18,449 nt of DNA from Candidatus Colicola coprequi (GCA_018065765.1 JAGHSR010000009.1:1-18449); one strand, 5' to 3'; counted from the stretch's first letter, positions 1 through 5,689 are shown. The notes: generated by a model not told the origin, from the letters alone. Translations and numbers: made by a program.

Positions 1-132
1 GGAGCTGCTAATCTATTTAAGTACGTGGATAGCACATTGGCTGTCATTGGAATGGCTGGTATATTCAGAGGTTTCACAAATTCGCCTGTAGAAGTAGTCA
101 AAAAAAATCACACAAATAAGAAAAAATATTAG
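1..132 (+). CDS. C-terminal end of an unrecognised protein (partial)
   Basis: Frame 1 is open from the first base and stops at TAG (130-132), giving the last 43 residues of a protein whose start lies outside the window. The tail has a small hydrophobic stretch (LAVIGMAGIF) and ends in a lysine-rich segment (KKNHTNKKKY). I recognise no family. It is the only sizeable plus-strand coding sequence seen before the accessory block and is followed by a terminator-like hairpin at 215-253. The frame could be open by chance, since only 44 codons are visible, but codon use looks ordinary. Confidence 0.45.
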   Translation, partial: GAANLFKYVDSTLAVIGMAGIFRGFTNSPVEVVKKNHTNKKKY

Positions 133-214
133 TTTTTGTGTAAAGAATTGACTTTTTTGTGTTTTAGCGGAAATTTTTGTGGTTTTACACGGATTTTTCC
201 GATAGCATTTGCAT

Positions 215-253
215 ATAACCTATTTCTTTGACCTTAGAGGTTATTTGTTTTTC
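215..253 (+). terminator. Terminator-like hairpin after the partial gene
   Basis: ATAACCT (215-221) and AGGTTAT (238-244) form a perfect 7-bp stem with a 16-base loop, followed at once by a T-rich run (245-253). On the plus strand this has the form of a Rho-independent terminator for the partial gene ending at 132. The rest of 133-401 holds repeat copy A1 (272-314) and the minus-strand terminator of the ATPase gene; I see no gene there. Confidence 0.4.
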
Positions 254-271
254 ATTTTCGAGCTAAAAAAT

Positions 272-314
272 CGCTCTCACGATGTGCTGAGCGCGACTTG
301 GAAGGGGGAGAGGG
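272..314. repeat. Dispersed repeat A, copy 1
   Basis: This 43-base stretch is repeated at 1712-1754 with two substitutions (TT against CG near position 298). It starts with a CGCTC...GAGCG inverted pair and ends in a purine-rich GGAAGGGGGAGAGGG tract. The two copies lie on either side of the ATPase gene in the same orientation. It looks like an intergenic repeat; its function is unknown. Confidence 0.6.
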
Positions 315-336
315 TCTGTATGACAGTTTATACTGC

Positions 337-371
337 AAAAAACCACAAGAGGAGATTGCTCTCCCCTTGTG
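337..371 (-). terminator. Terminator of the ATPase gene (repeat B, copy 1)
   Basis: On the minus strand CACAAG-GGGAGA-GCAA-TCTCC-CTTGTG folds into a long stem with a small internal bulge and is followed by TTTTTT (337-342 on the plus strand), the classic Rho-independent form. It lies about 30 bases past the ATPase stop codon. The 27-base hairpin sequence (345-371) recurs exactly at 2029-2055. Confidence 0.65.
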
Positions 372-401
372 CAAATAATGTTTCTTAGATGGTTGTTTAT
401 C

Positions 402-1577
402 TTACTTTTCCACCGGTGGCGTGGTATGTTTTTCGTTTCTAAAGATGGAAAGATAATTCCTCAAACCATTAAAAGCGGATAATCGTTCTTGTTTTCCAGA
501 ATAAATCACTTGAGTACTAACAACATCATCTCCGTACAGTTGTTGAAAATACTGCAATGACTTATAGAACGCCGTGTTATCGGCATCTGCGACTTTAACT
601 TCGTATGCCGACAAAGCAAGACCGTTTTCAATCACTATATCCACTTCGTGGGTTTTGTCCTTGTAAAAGTACAAATGGTCATCTTTTCCTGCATTAAAGG
701 TTTGTTTTAAGAATTCTACCATAACAAGATTTTCAAACAATCCGCCACGGCAGGGATGGATATTCAATTGTTGTTCGTTCTCAATGCCTAAAATATGGCA
801 CGCCAATCCGGTGTCGTAAAAATAGACCTTGGGCATCTTTGCCAACCGTTTACCGATGTTCTTGTAGTACGGGTATTTACGGAAAGCAATGTAAGACATT
901 TCCAACACATTCATCCATTCCTGAATTGTTGGTACCGACACTCCGACATCGTTCCCTATACTTTGGGCATTGAATTCGGAACCGACTCTGGCAGCAACAA
1001 GCAAGAGGAATCGTTGGAATTGTTTTATGTTGCGTAATGTGATTAAGTCAGAGACATCTCTTTGCAAATAGGTGTTATAGTATGCACGATAGACATCTTG
1101 CGCAGGTTGTCGGTCTCCCCAAACAGCAGGATAGAAGCCATTGAGCAAGAGCGAGTCAACAGAAGGCGGAAAATCTGTGCCCAATTCTTTTATACTGAAT
1201 GGTAGGAGGGTCAATACCGCAGTTCGTCCTGCTAGAGATTGACGTATCTTTGGCAATAGTGCAAAATTACTGCTTCCGGTCAAGATGAATCTGCGAGATT
1301 TGTCCTCGTCCACCAACACTTGTATCATTGAAAACAACTCGGGCAGGCGTTGTGCCTCATCAATTATCATACCTTGTGACGTAGTTGTCAAGAATATTCG
1401 CATATCTTCCATGGCTTGTGCCCAAGTTTGCGAATCTTCCAAATTGACGTAATCATAGTTTGGGTAGGACATTTTACATAGTGTTGTTTTACCAGATTGA
1501 CGCGGTCCAACAACGCTAACAACAGGAAATATATTCCCCAAACGCAATAATTCGCTTTGTAACTCTCTGTTATACAT
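402..1577 (-). CDS. AAA+ ATPase with C-terminal DUF4143 domain
   Basis: This 391-aa protein belongs to a family of P-loop ATPases common in Bacteroidota and archaea whose cellular role is poorly known. Visible are the Walker A motif GPRQSGKT (24-31), Walker B MIIDEAQ (70-76), an arginine-containing ILTGSSNF sensor segment (98-105) and the SLAGR stretch (114-118). These are typical of the N-terminal AAA_14 domain. The C-terminal half (about 190-385) has the DUF4143 pattern, including GGLFENLV and a late YEVK segment (about 328-331) that resembles a restriction-endonuclease-like fold. Length is normal for the family, so the gene looks intact. It stands alone with its own promoter (1632-1663) and terminator (337-371). 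Family assignment is firm; a role in defence or in regulation of a partner toxin would be inference only. Confidence 0.9.
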   Translation of the reverse strand: MYNRELQSELLRLGNIFPVVSVVGPRQSGKTTLCKMSYPNYDYVNLEDSQTWAQAMEDMRIFLTTTSQGMIIDEAQRLPELFSMIQVLVDEDKSRRFILTGSSNFALLPKIRQSLAGRTAVLTLLPFSIKELGTDFPPSVDSLLLNGFYPAVWGDRQPAQDVYRAYYNTYLQRDVSDLITLRNIKQFQRFLLLVAARVGSEFNAQSIGNDVGVSVPTIQEWMNVLEMSYIAFRKYPYYKNIGKRLAKMPKVYFYDTGLACHILGIENEQQLNIHPCRGGLFENLVMVEFLKQTFNAGKDDHLYFYKDKTHEVDIVIENGLALSAYEVKVADADNTAFYKSLQYFQQLYGDDVVSTQVIYSGKQERLSAFNGLRNYLSIFRNEKHTTPPVEK

Positions 1578-1631
1578 GATATTATGGTATTATTGTCCAA
1601 TTTTTAACACGAACTTTAATTTTGGACATTA

Positions 1632-1663
1632 CAAAGGTATTGCTTTATTTTGAATTGACCAAA
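1632..1663 (-). promoter_or_regulatory. Bacteroidota-type promoter of the ATPase gene
   Basis: On the minus strand TTTG (1660-1663) is followed after exactly 20 bases by TACCTTTG (1632-1639), the -33/-7 pattern of the Bacteroidota housekeeping sigma factor. Transcription should begin about 7 bases further on, roughly 45-50 bases before the ATG at 1577. Confidence 0.7.
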
Positions 1664-1711
1664 TTTTTACAGGAAAAAAGTGATAATTTCAATCATTTTT
1701 GTGAAAAAAGG

Positions 1712-1754
1712 CGCTCTCACGATGTGCTGAGCGCGACCGGGAAGGGGGAGAGGG
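1712..1754. repeat. Dispersed repeat A, copy 2
   Basis: This is the second copy of the 43-base repeat at 272-314, same orientation, two substitutions. It lies upstream of the ATPase promoter. A plus-strand TACCTTTG (1775-1782) follows 20 bases later but has no good -33 box. Confidence 0.6.
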
Positions 1755-1844
1755 GGATGGATGAATTTTTATAGTACCTTTGCAACAAAAAGTGAGTTTA
1801 TGGTTATTACAAAAGCATAGTATCCCTTCTATTGCTGCTTTAAT

Positions 1845-1909
1845 ATCATAAAGGAATAGTAAAGGAATCATAAAGCAATCATAAAGGAATCATAAAGGAA
1901 TAGTAAAGA
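1845..1909 (+). repeat. Six 11-bp tandem units (iteron-like)
   Basis: The unit ATCATAAAGGA or its variant ATAGTAAAGGA repeats head to tail from 1845, with one substituted copy (AAAGCA at 1867-1877) and a last copy one base short. The 11-base period is about one helical turn, so a bound protein would meet every unit on the same face. The array ends directly before the ATG of a possible 53-codon gene (1910). A replication origin role is not supported by anything else here. Confidence 0.6.
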
Positions 1910-2071
1910 ATGAGTACGGAGAAACAGGGGACGGAGATAAAAACAGTTAGGTTCTTTGTCACTTTTCGTGAAGGAGAGTATCAAAGGAGAGTATCACAAC
2001 TGATTACACAACAACTGATTACAAAACAACAAGAGGAGATTGCTCTCCCCTTGTGTAAAGATGGTAAATGA
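1910..2071 (+). CDS. Possible small protein, 53 aa
   Basis: An ATG-initiated frame of 53 codons starts directly behind the 11-bp repeats and stops at TGA (2069-2071). The product would be polar and Gln-rich in the middle (VSQLITQQLITKQQ), with a short hydrophobic VRFFVTF segment near residues 13-19. Its middle is built from two short DNA duplications (1971-1996, 13-bp unit; about 1996-2022, unit near 15 bp). Its tail is the sequence of hairpin B copy 2, which acts as a terminator on the other strand. I recognise no family. The frame may be fortuitous. Confidence 0.25.
   Translation: MSTEKQGTEIKTVRFFVTFREGEYQRRVSQLITQQLITKQQEEIALPLCKDGK
1971..2022 (+). repeat. Two short direct duplications
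   Basis: AAGGAGAGTATCA occurs twice in immediate succession (1971-1983 and 1984-1996). ACAACTGATTACA follows, again twice, offset by 15 bases (1996-2008 and 2011-2023). Together with the 11-bp units at 1845-1909 they make this intergenic stretch unusually rich in slippage-type repeats. Confidence 0.55.
2021..2055 (-). terminator. Terminator-like hairpin (repeat B, copy 2)
   Basis: This is an exact copy of the 27-base hairpin at 345-371. On the minus strand it is followed by TTGTTTTG, a weaker T-tract than copy 1. It is the first strong hairpin downstream of the unknown minus-strand gene ending at 2162, about 107 bases past its stop, and probably ends the transcript that comes through the CRISPR locus. 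Confidence 0.5.
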
Positions 2072-2161
2072 CTTGGCGGAAACGAAGTTGGTTAATTGTT
2101 TCAATGAGTTGTTGTTTTTGTTTGTCACGAATAGTGGTACACATAATTCCCGTTTTTTTAG

Positions 2162-2869
2162 TTACTCATAAACTCCAAGTCGAGAATTTAAATCTTCACG
2201 AATTGGTATTAGCAAATTCTTTGCCAAATCAATAATATCCTTATGGTACGCTATTAATTTAGATTGTAAATCCTCTAAATGTATATGCTTTTTTGTCTCA
2301 TCTGAATGATACTTTTCTTCTTCAACATCCCACATTTCAAGGTACTGTAAATAAGTATCGTTTTCTAAAAATTGTCTATGCTTGAGATTATTAGCCCACT
2401 CAATAACTATTGAATGTTTGTTCTTGAATTGGGTATATATGTTTGATTCGTCTCCATTAAAAACACGCTTTAGAATTGTATCATGGATTTTAAAACACAA
2501 TATTTTCTTTTCAAACTCGCCATCTTTTAAATCCCCCTTATATAAATGATGATAAAACCATAGGCACTGGCTCAACATCTCAAACGCATTTTGATACCAA
2601 AGTAAGGAGGAATAGAGATAATATTGGCGATAATAATCGTGCTTGAACTTATTGCCAAAGTCCTTTTCTTCAAATAAATCCAAATAAGGATCTTCATTGG
2701 GTTGTTTAAAGGACATCGCTAACATGAAAGTAGCGATATCAATTTCCCGCGAAAAATCTGCCAAACGTCTTCTTGTTTCTAAATCTTCAGGCGTACTTGG
2801 CTGAATTAACTCGTGATCTTTCAAGAAATGCGCAGGCTCTAAATTTTTATATAGGTCTTTTGTAACCAT
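2162..2869 (-). CDS. Uncharacterised protein next to the CRISPR array (possible HEPN-like fold)
   Basis: The frame gives 235 aa from ATG 2869, or 255 aa from GTG 2929, which is only 17 bases from the last CRISPR repeat. I prefer the ATG. The frame stays open upstream without a better start, so N-terminal truncation by the array cannot be excluded. The protein is soluble, acidic and Tyr/Trp/His-rich in the middle (YYRQYYLYSSLLWYQNA), and looks mostly helical. It contains a WANNLKHR segment (about residue 158 from the ATG) that resembles the N-x-x-K-H motif of some HEPN-type helical domains; this is weak resemblance from memory, not a demonstrated homology. It is read in the same direction as the nuclease and array and has no obvious promoter of its own, so it may be co-transcribed. 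Function unknown. Confidence 0.65.
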   Translation of the reverse strand: MVTKDLYKNLEPAHFLKDHELIQPSTPEDLETRRRLADFSREIDIATFMLAMSFKQPNEDPYLDLFEEKDFGNKFKHDYYRQYYLYSSLLWYQNAFEMLSQCLWFYHHLYKGDLKDGEFEKKILCFKIHDTILKRVFNGDESNIYTQFKNKHSIVIEWANNLKHRQFLENDTYLQYLEMWDVEEEKYHSDETKKHIHLEDLQSKLIAYHKDIIDLAKNLLIPIREDLNSRLGVYE

Positions 2870-2945
2870 TTCACGAATTATAAAAATTACATTTGCATTT
2901 TGGGCACTTGCATACTGCCCGTATTGCACGAATCCATCGCGAAAT

Positions 2946-3114
2946 CCTGTAATTACCCTACATTTTAGGTACTTGCGTACCTGACGGTGTCCTCGTCCGA
3001 GCCGTCTATGCCCTGTAATTACCCTACATTTTTGGTACTTGCGTACCCTTTTTGCAGAGATTGGGAAAGGGGCGGCAGCCTGTAATTACCCTACATTTTG
3101 GGTACTTGCGTACC
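2946..3114 (-). CRISPR. CRISPR mini-array: three 36-base repeats, two spacers
   Basis: Repeats lie at 2946-2981, 3012-3047 and 3079-3114; spacers at 2982-3011 (30 bases) and 3048-3078 (31 bases). The repeats are identical except for one position (plus strand A, T, G in order at the 22nd base). On the minus strand each repeat starts GGTAC-GCAA-GTACC, a 5-bp hairpin with a GNRA loop, followed by the variable base and then AAAATGTAGGGTAATTACAGG split as AAAATG + TAGGGTAA + TTACAGG. The GNRA loop exists only in the minus-strand RNA, and the nuclease gene lies upstream on that strand, so minus-strand transcription is the likely direction. TAGGGTAA is complementary to the anti-repeat at 3144-3154. 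Spacer 2982-3011 is much more GC-rich than the surroundings. No spacer match is visible inside the window. Confidence 0.9.
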
Positions 3115-3312
3115 CTATCAGTAGTAGGATACTGAATTTCAATAAATAGGGTAAGAATCTTGTACTAAAAAGTGTCATGCGACCGGTACCTTCAACGTCA
3201 CTTTTTACAAAACGACAGAGAACGAGTGGTGTTCGCTTTTGTTCCAATAATTCTTTCGATGAGCAATGGCACCGCTGTGCCAATTAACGCTCACAACGGG
3301 ATTACAAATCCC
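3115..3312 (-). ncRNA. omegaRNA/tracrRNA-like guide scaffold between nuclease and array
   Basis: The 198 bases between the nuclease stop codon and the first repeat hold a chain of hairpins in minus-strand order. They are GGGATT-TGT-AATCCC (3298-3312, sharing one base with the stop codon), a compound stem GAGC...TGGCAC-AGCG-GTGCCA...GCTC (3261-3292), a 12-bp bulged stem with AAAAAGTG...CACTTTTT as core (3160-3210), then the unpaired anti-repeat TTACCCTATTT (3144-3154) and CAGTA...TACTG (3119-3134). The anti-repeat pairs with 11 bases of each repeat (TAGGGTAA, a two-base UG bulge, then AAA). No TANNTTTG promoter is visible inside, so the RNA is probably processed from the nuclease transcript, as known for TnpB omegaRNAs. 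A 65-codon frame overlapping it (3086-3283) looks spurious. RNA extent is inferred. Confidence 0.65.
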
Positions 3313-3319
3313 TACATTT
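3310..3319 (-). repeat. Repeat-core copy at the nuclease stop codon
   Basis: Minus-strand AAATGTAGGG spans the last codons and stop (TAG) of the nuclease gene. It is identical to ten bases of the core of each CRISPR repeat (for example 3089-3098). It can also pair with the anti-repeat at 3144-3154 (GGG-CCC, TA-TA, two-base bulge, AAA-TTT). Confidence 0.55.
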
Positions 3320-4772
3320 CATTTTCCATTTGGCAGAAGCGAGGGTAAAACGCTGCCATGGATTCATTATCAAAGTTGTCTTTTGACTTTTCTACTTTCT
3401 TTTTGCCTGCTACTTTCTCTACTTGCACAAACTTCATATTAAAAGCAGCCAACGCATCGCGGTCGTGTTGTGTACCATCTGAAGTAGTAATCGTGCGTTC
3501 TTTTAATTCGTGTTTAGTAAACTCCCCACTTGTAAAATCATACTGCGTACAAGCGGTAGGAGTCGGTATATCCACATATACGCCATTTTCGTATTGGTGT
3601 ACCTTATTTTCTAATATGGTCAAGAACTCCGACGGGGCACGATTAGCAAGTGACTTACCAAACCGTTTCTTACTATTATTCTTTCCTTTAGTATTTTTTG
3701 TTGTTTCTTTTGAGCGCGCTTGCATAGAACGGAAGTTGTTGTTTTCCACTCTAAACTCATTGCCCATTGTCAAAACTTCGTTCGCCAATTCATTATGCGC
3801 GATTTTCCTCTTTTCGGCTAACTTGCGTTGTCGGTCTGCCAGTAATGCCTTTGTAGTCAAATAATGATGAGAGAATACTCTTTGCCGTTCCCCTTTTTTA
3901 TTCGTACCGTCTTCATTATACATTTGCGGATTGGTGATACGACGACTTCTATCTAATTTTCTCCTCAAACGTGCCGTTGTATGTTCATCATCAGCAATAG
4001 ATGCTGCTAAAGGAATAATTTTTATTGCATCATCACTCACTATGGCAATTTTGCTCGGTCCCGGGTCAATGCCTACGACACCTGTTCCTAAATGACGACC
4101 TTTATTGTATGGAGTTCCGGCAAAAGAGAATTGGACATAATATTTATGTTTGCCACGTATCTCTTTGCGGGTAATGGCAATGTTCCTAACCTCCTGTGCC
4201 AAAGCAAACAATTCGTATTCACTATCTCTATTTACCTCAAATGGAATAGTAAATAGTTCGTGGCGATGGGGCTTATTGGCAAACATTGTCAATGTGAAGT
4301 CTTTGAGAGAGTATGAAAAACCCGTGATTGAATCGCCAAGGCGTCTGCTTTTCATCGTATCCACTATATTATCAGTACGAATGAATTTGCCTTGTCCAAA
4401 TAATTTTTTCTCCCACGCACTCCACGCACGATGAGCAAGTTCTTGAATAATTTTGGAGTTAATTCCATGCTCAACCATCTGCTCATTCGTCACAGATTTA
4501 GAAAGTGTCGCATCTGCAAAAACCTTCTCGATGCCAAATTTACTAAAGCCATTTTCCTGCATAAATGTGGCAAAATCACGTTTACCTTTATTTTTTGCCT
4601 CCTTGAATTCTGTAGAATGAGACAAATGGATATATCGGCTTAATAGAACATTTTGTTTATCATTATACCACACAGTCAACATCCGCAGCATCTTGTCGAT
4701 TCTGTCTTCTTGCCACTTTTCTGTTTTCAAAGGAAAAGTAACTACAAATATGGATTTATCTTGCGCTGGCAT
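3312..4772 (-). CDS. Compact TnpB/Cas12-like RuvC nuclease (CRISPR effector candidate)
   Basis: A probable RNA-guided DNA nuclease of 486 aa from ATG 4772; a GTG at 4781 would add three residues but lies only about 7 bases after the predicted transcription start. The N-terminal about 220 residues match the wedge/recognition region of TnpB proteins (VTFPLKTEKWQED near the start, RAWSAWEKKLFGQGK about 115-130). The RuvC parts are clear: RuvC-I VVGIDPG with D236, the RKLDRSRR bridge segment (about 271-278) followed by TNPQMYNEDGT, RuvC-II RVENNNF with E343, and RuvC-III HDRDALAAFN with D439. The triad looks complete. The region between RuvC-II and III that normally carries four zinc-binding cysteines has only one Cys (408). 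The C-terminal tail after RuvC-III (about 40 residues) is Lys-rich. It has its own promoter (4795-4826) and is followed by a folded RNA and a CRISPR array on the same strand. From memory it is nearest to a Firmicutes-rich TnpB branch, not to Cas12a or a named subtype. No TnpA transposase is present. Confidence 0.88.
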   Translation of the reverse strand: MPAQDKSIFVVTFPLKTEKWQEDRIDKMLRMLTVWYNDKQNVLLSRYIHLSHSTEFKEAKNKGKRDFATFMQENGFSKFGIEKVFADATLSKSVTNEQMVEHGINSKIIQELAHRAWSAWEKKLFGQGKFIRTDNIVDTMKSRRLGDSITGFSYSLKDFTLTMFANKPHRHELFTIPFEVNRDSEYELFALAQEVRNIAITRKEIRGKHKYYVQFSFAGTPYNKGRHLGTGVVGIDPGPSKIAIVSDDAIKIIPLAASIADDEHTTARLRRKLDRSRRITNPQMYNEDGTNKKGERQRVFSHHYLTTKALLADRQRKLAEKRKIAHNELANEVLTMGNEFRVENNNFRSMQARSKETTKNTKGKNNSKKRFGKSLANRAPSEFLTILENKVHQYENGVYVDIPTPTACTQYDFTSGEFTKHELKERTITTSDGTQHDRDALAAFNMKFVQVEKVAGKKKVEKSKDNFDNESMAAFYPRFCQMENEM

Positions 4773-4794
4773 AATTATCACTCTTTCGCGGTTG

Positions 4795-4826
4795 CAAAGT
4801 TACAACAAAAATTTGATATACACAAA
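4795..4826 (-). promoter_or_regulatory. Promoter of the CRISPR nuclease gene
   Basis: On the minus strand TTTG (4823-4826), 20 bases, then TAACTTTG (4795-4802) fit the Bacteroidota -33/-7 consensus exactly. The predicted start near 4788 leaves about 16 bases before ATG 4772, which favours that start over GTG 4781. Confidence 0.7.
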
Positions 4827-4844
4827 TAAATTTGCTTTTTGCAT

Positions 4845-4884
4845 TAAAAATCGCCTACCTATTTTTCATATAGATAGACGATTT
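4845..4884 (-). terminator. Terminator of the retropepsin unit
   Basis: On the minus strand AAATCG (4879-4884) and CGATTT (4848-4853) close a long stem with two mismatches that includes CTAT/ATAG and CTA/TAG, directly followed by T's (4845-4850 read in reverse). It separates the retropepsin gene (stop at 5002) from the nuclease promoter. A second perfect hairpin, GCAGGG-TCATG-CCCTGC (4903-4919), lies upstream of it without a T-run. Confidence 0.55.
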
Positions 4885-5001
4885 CGTGTTTACTATGTCT
4901 TTGCAGGGTCATGCCCTGCGGTAGGGGTTAATTTTTCTTTTTTTTGCTTAATATCTTATTGTTTTGATTTCCACTATTTTAGTCCAACTTGTTTAGGACT
5001 A

Positions 5002-5454
5002 TCATTCTTTCTTAAAGTCAATCGCATATTGCGATGGCTGACTAAATGAGAAAAGTGTCTTACCTTGCGGTGCAGTTATTGCAAAATCTCCTAAACCTAT
5101 CACATCCATTCCAAGTAGAATATCCGCATCCGGCAAGTTTCCATCCATAACCTGCAAAATCTGCACTTCCATCTTGTTCGGCAGAAGCAGATTAACAAAA
5201 TAGGTATTTACATAAGATACACCATTAGCGTGATACATAGCAACTTTTCCACGTGGTTGCAATCCTAAATCAGCAACCACCTTGGGCGAAATTACAGTAC
5301 GGACGGCACCAGTATCCCAAATAGCATTATATTCAAAGAACTTCGGATGGTTGTCATTTCCCAAACGTACTACATCGTGGTACGCAGAAACCTTGCACAT
5401 GGTCTCAATTGAGTACACGCGCTTCCCATAATCAATAGTAACAACAGCCGCCAT
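5002..5454 (-). CDS. Retropepsin-like aspartic protease
   Basis: The 150-aa product from ATG 5454 has the pepsin/retropepsin active-site motif IWDTGA (Asp47, Thr48, Gly49). About 65 residues later it has a hydrophobic-hydrophobic-Gly strand (DILLGMDVI), the hallmark of single-domain retropepsin-like proteases, which work as dimers with one Asp from each chain. The sequence between (ISPKVVADLGL ... NLLLPNKMEVQILQV) fits the beta-rich fold. No signal peptide is evident, so it is probably cytoplasmic. An upstream ATG (5499) would overlap the previous gene by 44 bases; the start at 5454 comes one base after that gene's stop (TGATATG), pointing to translational coupling. The substrate is unknown, and a link to the neighbouring CRISPR locus is not shown. 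Confidence 0.75.
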   Translation of the reverse strand: MAAVVTIDYGKRVYSIETMCKVSAYHDVVRLGNDNHPKFFEYNAIWDTGAVRTVISPKVVADLGLQPRGKVAMYHANGVSYVNTYFVNLLLPNKMEVQILQVMDGNLPDADILLGMDVIGLGDFAITAPQGKTLFSFSQPSQYAIDFKKE

Positions 5455-5455
5455 A

Positions 5456-5689
5456 TCAGTAACAAACACGAGAATATGCTCGAACAGAGTATGCTCCATT
5501 TCCGGGGGTACACAATTGGATTAAACAAGTGCCGGGGGCATACTTGGCATCACTCTCATATAATGCCTCAGCAGCTGTAGCATAGGCACCAACTACCTTG
5601 TTTCCGACAATAGTGAGGTACTGATTCTCGTACTTTGGCAACAACTCATTCTGATGTTCCAAATAATAATTGAATTCCTTATCTAACAT
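5456..5689 (-). CDS. Small DUF5678-like protein
   Basis: From ATG 5689 this frame encodes 77 aa. A longer start at 5737 lies inside the -7 promoter box (5735-5742) and is therefore unlikely. The N-terminus is a short charged helix (MLDKEFNYYLEHQNELLPKY), followed by the pattern YLTIVGNKVVGAYATAAEALYESDAKYAPGT (split here as YLTIVGNKVVGAY and TAAEALYES), typical of DUF5678-type small proteins. This family is of unknown function and, as I recall, often sits next to retropepsin-like genes in Bacteroidota. It is the first gene of a two-gene unit with the protease. Confidence 0.65.
   Translation of the reverse strand: MLDKEFNYYLEHQNELLPKYENQYLTIVGNKVVGAYATAAEALYESDAKYAPGTCLIQLCTPGNGAYSVRAYSRVCY

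Noticed and set aside
272..1754. Repeats A as a second CRISPR array
   Set aside because: Only two copies 1.4 kb apart, with a gene between them and no regular spacing.
1845..1909. Iterons of a plasmid replication origin
   Set aside because: No replication protein, DnaA boxes or AT-rich melting region next to it; the window is chromosomal in gene content.
2946..3047. Repeats as protein-coding repeats (frame reads VRKY.KCRVITG in two copies)
   Set aside because: The frame holds only because one repeat-spacer unit is 66 bases; the other is 67 and breaks it, while variation and hairpins fit a CRISPR array.
3086..3283. 65-codon minus-strand frame between nuclease and array
   Set aside because: It covers the hairpins, the anti-repeat and the first repeat, has no family features and starts inside a stem; the RNA explanation fits better.
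3312..4772. Ordinary IS200/IS605 insertion sequence carrying tnpB
   Set aside because: No TnpA gene and no clear transposon ends were seen, and a repeat-spacer array with a matching anti-repeat follows the gene.
3358..5049. Plus-strand frames opposite the nuclease (3358-3864, 4150-4434, 4431-4643, 4693-5049)
   Set aside because: They are antisense shadows of a clear TnpB-like gene or of the promoter region and have no recognisable features.
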